The translations under genes were made by a program, and so were the position numbers. Source: BS750m-G62 sp964577175 (GTDB lineage Bacteria > Planctomycetota > Phycisphaerae > FEN-1346). From it: a stretch of 41,584 nucleotides of DNA. The notes under the pieces are model-generated. The model was not told the DNA's origin. It was given only the letters and a program-made list of their open reading frames with translations, and did no database searches. Positions 39,192 through 41,584 of the stretch are shown one piece after another (within the stretch, counting starts at the first letter, position 1; every line of letters begins with the position of its first letter). Location: assembly GCA_964577175.1 (NCBI GenBank), contig CAZNYC010000017.1, positions 1 to 41,584 on the forward strand, written 5' to 3'.

Positions 39192-39321
39192 GTCCGAGCC
39201 CGCCGCGGGAGCGGCGGGTCACCTCCATCGGGCTTGGCACGTGCCACGGCGGATTTGAATGACCGGCCGCTTCCGCCTTCGCCCTTCGGGCTACGGCGGA
39301 CAAGTCCGCGGCCGGCTCGAA
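39192..39321. repeat. Family A REPIN-like doublet with interrupted right arm
   Basis: Left arm TCCGAGCC with palindrome 39199-39218 (CCCGCCGC GGGA GCGGCGGG). The right arm starts GCCACGGCGGATTTGAATGA, CCGGCCGCTTCCG (to 39275) and resumes at 39309 with CGGCCGGCTCGAA. Removing 39276-39308 restores exactly the right arm seen at 3453-3472. Confidence 0.8.
39276..39308. mobile_element. 33-bp element nested in the family A repeat
   Basis: CCTTCGCCCTTCGGGCTACG, GCGGACAAG and TCCG. TCCG stands on both sides (39272-39275 and 39305-39308), fitting a 4-bp target duplication. Together with the preceding CCG it can fold (CCGCC...GGCGG around CCCTTCGGG). The TTCGGGCTACGGCGGACAAG core is, from memory, a common bacterial intergenic repeat. 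Confidence 0.65.
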
Positions 39322-39332
39322 CCGCTTGCGTC

Positions 39333-40349
39333 CTACTGGGCCGTGTAGAAGTCCTTCATCTCCTCGAGGCGCTTCGGCTCGTAGTCACTGGCGTGGCCGG
39401 CGGTGCCGAAGTCCTTCATCTTCGAGGCGATGAGTGTCGCCAGGGCCTCCCGCGCCGGGCCGAGGTATTTTCTGGGGTCGAAGACGTCCGGCTTCTCCGC
39501 GAAGACCTTGCGGATGGCGCCGGTCACGACGAGCCGGCCGTCGGTGTCCACGTTGATCTTCTGGATGCCGCGCGTAATCGCCTCCTGGATGGACGTGATC
39601 GGCACGCCCATGGCGCCGGGCATCTGGCCGCCGTACTTGTTCACCTCGTCCACGAGGTCCTTCGGCACGCTGGAGGAGCCGTGCATGACCAGGGCGACCT
39701 CCGGCACGCGGGCCCGGCACTCGGAGATGAGGTCCATCGCCAGCACCGGCTCGTGCTTGAACTTGTAGGCCCCGTGGCTGGTGCCGATGGCCAGGGCCAG
39801 GGCGTCGACGCCGGTCTTCCGGCAGAACGCCTCGACCTCGTCGGGCTCGGTCAGGAGGACCTTGTCGGTGGCGGTGTCTTCCTCGATGCCGCCCAGGGTC
39901 CCGAGTTCGCCCTCGACGCTCACGCCGCGCTCGTGGGCGTAATCGACGACTTCCTTGGTGACGCGGATGTTGTCCTCGAAGGTGCGGGCGGGGTGCTTGC
40001 CGGTCTCGGTCTTGGTCTCGTAGTCGATCGAGCCGTCGATCATGACGCTCGTGAACCCCAGGGCGATCGCCTTCTTGCACAGGTCCAGGTTCGGCCCGTG
40101 GTCCAGGTGCAGGGCGATGGGGAGGCCGGGGTTGTCCTCGACGGCGGCCATCATCAGGTGCCGCAGGTACGTGAAGTTCGTGTACTGGAGGGCCCCCCGG
40201 CTGGCCTGGATGATCAGGGGCGAGGCGGTTTCGCTGGCGGCCTGCATGATGGCCTGAATCTGTTCCATGTTGTTGACGTTGTAGGCGCCGACGCCGTACC
40301 CCCCGGCACGGGCCTCGTCCACGATCTGTCGCATCGGGCAAAGCGGCAT
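39333..40349 (-). CDS. fba: Fructose-bisphosphate aldolase class II
   Basis: A 338-residue zinc aldolase of glycolysis/gluconeogenesis and related sugar-bisphosphate cleavage. Seen: GYGVGAYNVNNMEQIQAIM near 17, LHLDHGPNLDLCKKAI near 80 (catalytic Asp and zinc His), SVMIDGSIDYETK near 100, VEGELGTLGGIEED near 143 (Glu), IGTSHGAYKFKHEP near 188 (zinc His), LVMHGSSSVP near 219 (zinc His) and INVDTDGRL near 264. Length and pattern fit the class IIB form. The start at 40349 has AAGGAGA before it. Upstream TATACT at 40433-40428 (minus strand) may be its -10 box. Tagatose-bisphosphate aldolase activity cannot be excluded. Confidence 0.95.
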   Translation of the reverse strand: MPLCPMRQIVDEARAGGYGVGAYNVNNMEQIQAIMQAASETASPLIIQASRGALQYTNFTYLRHLMMAAVEDNPGLPIALHLDHGPNLDLCKKAIALGFTSVMIDGSIDYETKTETGKHPARTFEDNIRVTKEVVDYAHERGVSVEGELGTLGGIEEDTATDKVLLTEPDEVEAFCRKTGVDALALAIGTSHGAYKFKHEPVLAMDLISECRARVPEVALVMHGSSSVPKDLVDEVNKYGGQMPGAMGVPITSIQEAITRGIQKINVDTDGRLVVTGAIRKVFAEKPDVFDPRKYLGPAREALATLIASKMKDFGTAGHASDYEPKRLEEMKDFYTAQ

Positions 40350-40462
40350 ACGGGTCTCCTTCGGTTCGTGGGGATCGCTGGTTTCCGCGGGACGGGTATC
40401 GCCCGTTTGCCCCCGCGGAGCCCGAACAGTATAGCGAGTGGCGGGCGGAATGGAAGGGGTTT

Positions 40463-41221
40463 CTACGACTCGGCGAGCGGCTCGGCCTCGGCCTTGGCCA
40501 AGGGGCCGGGGATGATGGGCCGATGGACGAAGGCGTCGAAGACGGACATCAGCATCGCCGCCGCCCCGGCCAGTTCCATCGTCTCCTCCCAGAAATCGTC
40601 GCGATGGGCCCGAACGCCGCACAGGTCCCAGCCGTACTCGTCCAGCAGATACCCGGCCTTGTCGTAAAACTGGGCCAGGGCATACAGGCCGATGCCCAGG
40701 AGGAACAGAAAGACCGTCACGCGCACGTGCGGTTTGCCGACCGTGTCCACCAGCAACTGCAGGTGCCTCAGGCAGAACACGAGCGTCGTAATCGCCAGGG
40801 CCGTGCTCGGGATGCCGAGGACGAGCCGTTTCCAGATGGGCATGTGCCCTTCGAAGAGGTACTTCCAGGTGAAGGCGTTCTCGCCGAGGCCGAGGAGGTC
40901 GCTGTCGATCTCGGCCTCGCGCCAGAACATGAAGAAGGTGACGAACGCGGGGGCGACCCACCAGTAGAAGTCCGCCTGTCGCCGCCCGCTGCGGACCATC
41001 GCCGCCACGCACAGCAGGCACGCCAGGCCGTGCAGGACGGCCTGGGCGATCTCGATCGGCGAGGATTCCTTGAAGTCCGTCGGCTGCTCAGGGGTGGCGA
41101 GGAAGCGCACCGCCCCCGCCACCAGCAGGATGGCCGCCAGCATCGCCAGCGGCACGATCCAGCGCACCGCCCGCGGCTTGTCCCGGACCAGCACGGTGAC
41201 GGGCGGTGACTCGGTAGCCAT
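40463..41221 (-). CDS. Integral membrane protein of unknown function
   Basis: A 252-residue protein with about six hydrophobic helices: 21-42, 60-78, 85-100 (YWWVAPAFVTFFMFW), 130-150, 168-186 and 213-230 (TMELAGAAAMLMSVFDAFV). Charged loops between them hold conserved-looking acidic and aromatic residues (REAEIDSD near 101, YLLDEYGWDLCG near 192, FWEETMELAG near 210). The run of polar residues in helices suggests a channel, sensor or enzyme, but no family is recognised. No strong ribosome binding site precedes the ATG at 41221. It lies upstream of the aldolase in the same direction, 113 nt away, possibly independent. Confidence 0.72.
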   Translation of the reverse strand: MATESPPVTVLVRDKPRAVRWIVPLAMLAAILLVAGAVRFLATPEQPTDFKESSPIEIAQAVLHGLACLLCVAAMVRSGRRQADFYWWVAPAFVTFFMFWREAEIDSDLLGLGENAFTWKYLFEGHMPIWKRLVLGIPSTALAITTLVFCLRHLQLLVDTVGKPHVRVTVFLFLLGIGLYALAQFYDKAGYLLDEYGWDLCGVRAHRDDFWEETMELAGAAAMLMSVFDAFVHRPIIPGPLAKAEAEPLAES

Positions 41222-41298
41222 GAGCGGCGGTATTGAAACATAAACTCACCGCCCGTGCCAGTAGGAAGTTGAGGGGTGGACTTGCCCGCCATCGGTCG

Positions 41299-41391
41299 GC
41301 GCGGTGGGTTTCCGTACCCACCGCAGGGATGCGCGGTGGGCAGTCCTGCCCACCGCGCTCGACGCGCGGTGCCCAGGACTGGACACCGCGC
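41299..41391. repeat. Three tandem family B hairpins
   Basis: Copies at about 41299-41324 (GGCGCGGTGGGTTTCCGTAC then CCACCGC), 41331-41358 (GCGCGGTGGG, CAGTCCTG, CCCACCGCGC) and 41363-41391 (GCGCGGTGCCCAGGACTGGA then CACCGCGC). They follow each other with 5-8 bp between and differ in the loop. The remaining 41222-41298 and 41392-41482 show no gene. Confidence 0.75.
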
Positions 41392-41482
41392 AGCGCGCCC
41401 CCAAAGGCCGCAGGCCCGCCCCGAAGGACGAGCCTGCTGCCGGAGTTCGGGGGCCGACGCCGCTGCGCCGGCGGCGACGGCA

Positions 41483-41501
41483 GGCGCCCTCCGCGGGCGC
41501 C
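41483..41501 (-). terminator. Hairpin directly after the last gene's stop
   Basis: GGCGCCC (41483-41489), TCCGC, GGGCGCC (41495-41501). Read on the minus strand it begins right after the stop codon of the partial gene. There is no T run, so it may only protect the 3' end. Confidence 0.4.
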
Positions 41502-41584
41502 TTACGGTTGGACGAGCCGGACGCGATTTTGTTTCGCGTTCTTCCCCAGGTGGAACGTGCCGCGGCTGTCCACGGTCTGTTTCG
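41502..41584 (-). CDS. C-terminal end of a gene cut by the window edge
   Basis: One frame on the minus strand reads KQTVDSRGTFHLGKNAKQNR then VRLVQP and TAA (41504-41502). The residue mix and the immediate hairpin look like a real protein end. The other two frames also stay open or give unlikely sequence, so the call rests on composition. Function cannot be told from 27 residues. Confidence 0.45.
   Translation of the reverse strand, partial: KQTVDSRGTFHLGKNAKQNRVRLVQP

Noticed and set aside
3382..39321. Family A as a CRISPR array
   Set aside because: Copies are kilobases apart and in inverted pairs, with no direct repeats at regular spacing and no cas genes.

Overview
The window is a very GC-rich bacterial chromosome segment with ordinary protein genes on both strands, many of them monocistronic, and unusually repeat-loaded intergenic DNA. 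A planctomycete-like (PVC group) source is my best inference. The signs are an exosortase (PEP-CTERM) secreted protein, an ECF sigma / very large anti-sigma pair, a secreted Kelch protein, a TAT-exported sugar-isomerase-like protein, a fused nucleoside-diphosphate-kinase-like protein and the style of the intergenic repeats. No rRNA, tRNA, CRISPR array, transposase or phage gene was seen.

Layout. 1-3.3 kb: double-NDK protein (-), then a deoC / family-4 uracil-DNA glycosylase operon (+). 3.6-7.1 kb: lipoprotein (-), bacterial-PH membrane protein (+), purM (-). 7.4-11.5 kb: GH78-like glycosidase and a xylose-isomerase-like TIM-barrel protein (+). 11.6-18.3 kb: CstA carbon-starvation transporter (-), alkaline phosphatase, small membrane protein, secreted Kelch protein (+). 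18.4-25.6 kb: TAT-exported fucose-isomerase-like protein (-), divergent from hypF-hypC-hypD-apbE (+). 25.8-31.1 kb: ECF sigma factor and 851-residue anti-sigma (+), zinc-ribbon/GYF/TPR membrane protein (-). 31.4-36.0 kb: PEP-CTERM protein and PfkB kinase (+), then small cysteine-rich protein / alcohol dehydrogenase operon and HAD phosphatase (-). 36.4-41.6 kb: sodium symporter and sugar nucleotidyltransferase (+), class II aldolase, membrane protein and the tail of a last gene (-).

How the genes fit together. Much of the content is carbohydrate work: polysaccharide release (GH78-like), sugar isomerisation and phosphorylation, aldolases, sugar-nucleotide synthesis, pyruvate/peptide uptake. The hyp genes mature NiFe hydrogenase, but hypA, hypB, hypE and hydrogenase subunits are not here. 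Housekeeping promoters can be read before many genes (TTGNNN, 16-18 bp, TANNNT), including one perfect TTGACA-17-TATAAT. The sigma gene has its own ECF-type promoter.

The most unusual signal is the repeat content. At least six families of short palindromic elements occupy most intergenic gaps. Family A is a REPIN-like inverted doublet with a nearly constant 64-66 bp between palindrome centres. It also occurs inside the coding sequence of the uracil-DNA glycosylase, and one copy is interrupted by another small element with an apparent 4-bp duplication. Family B hairpins lie in the hyp operon spacers, and two copies encode part of the N-terminus of ApbE.
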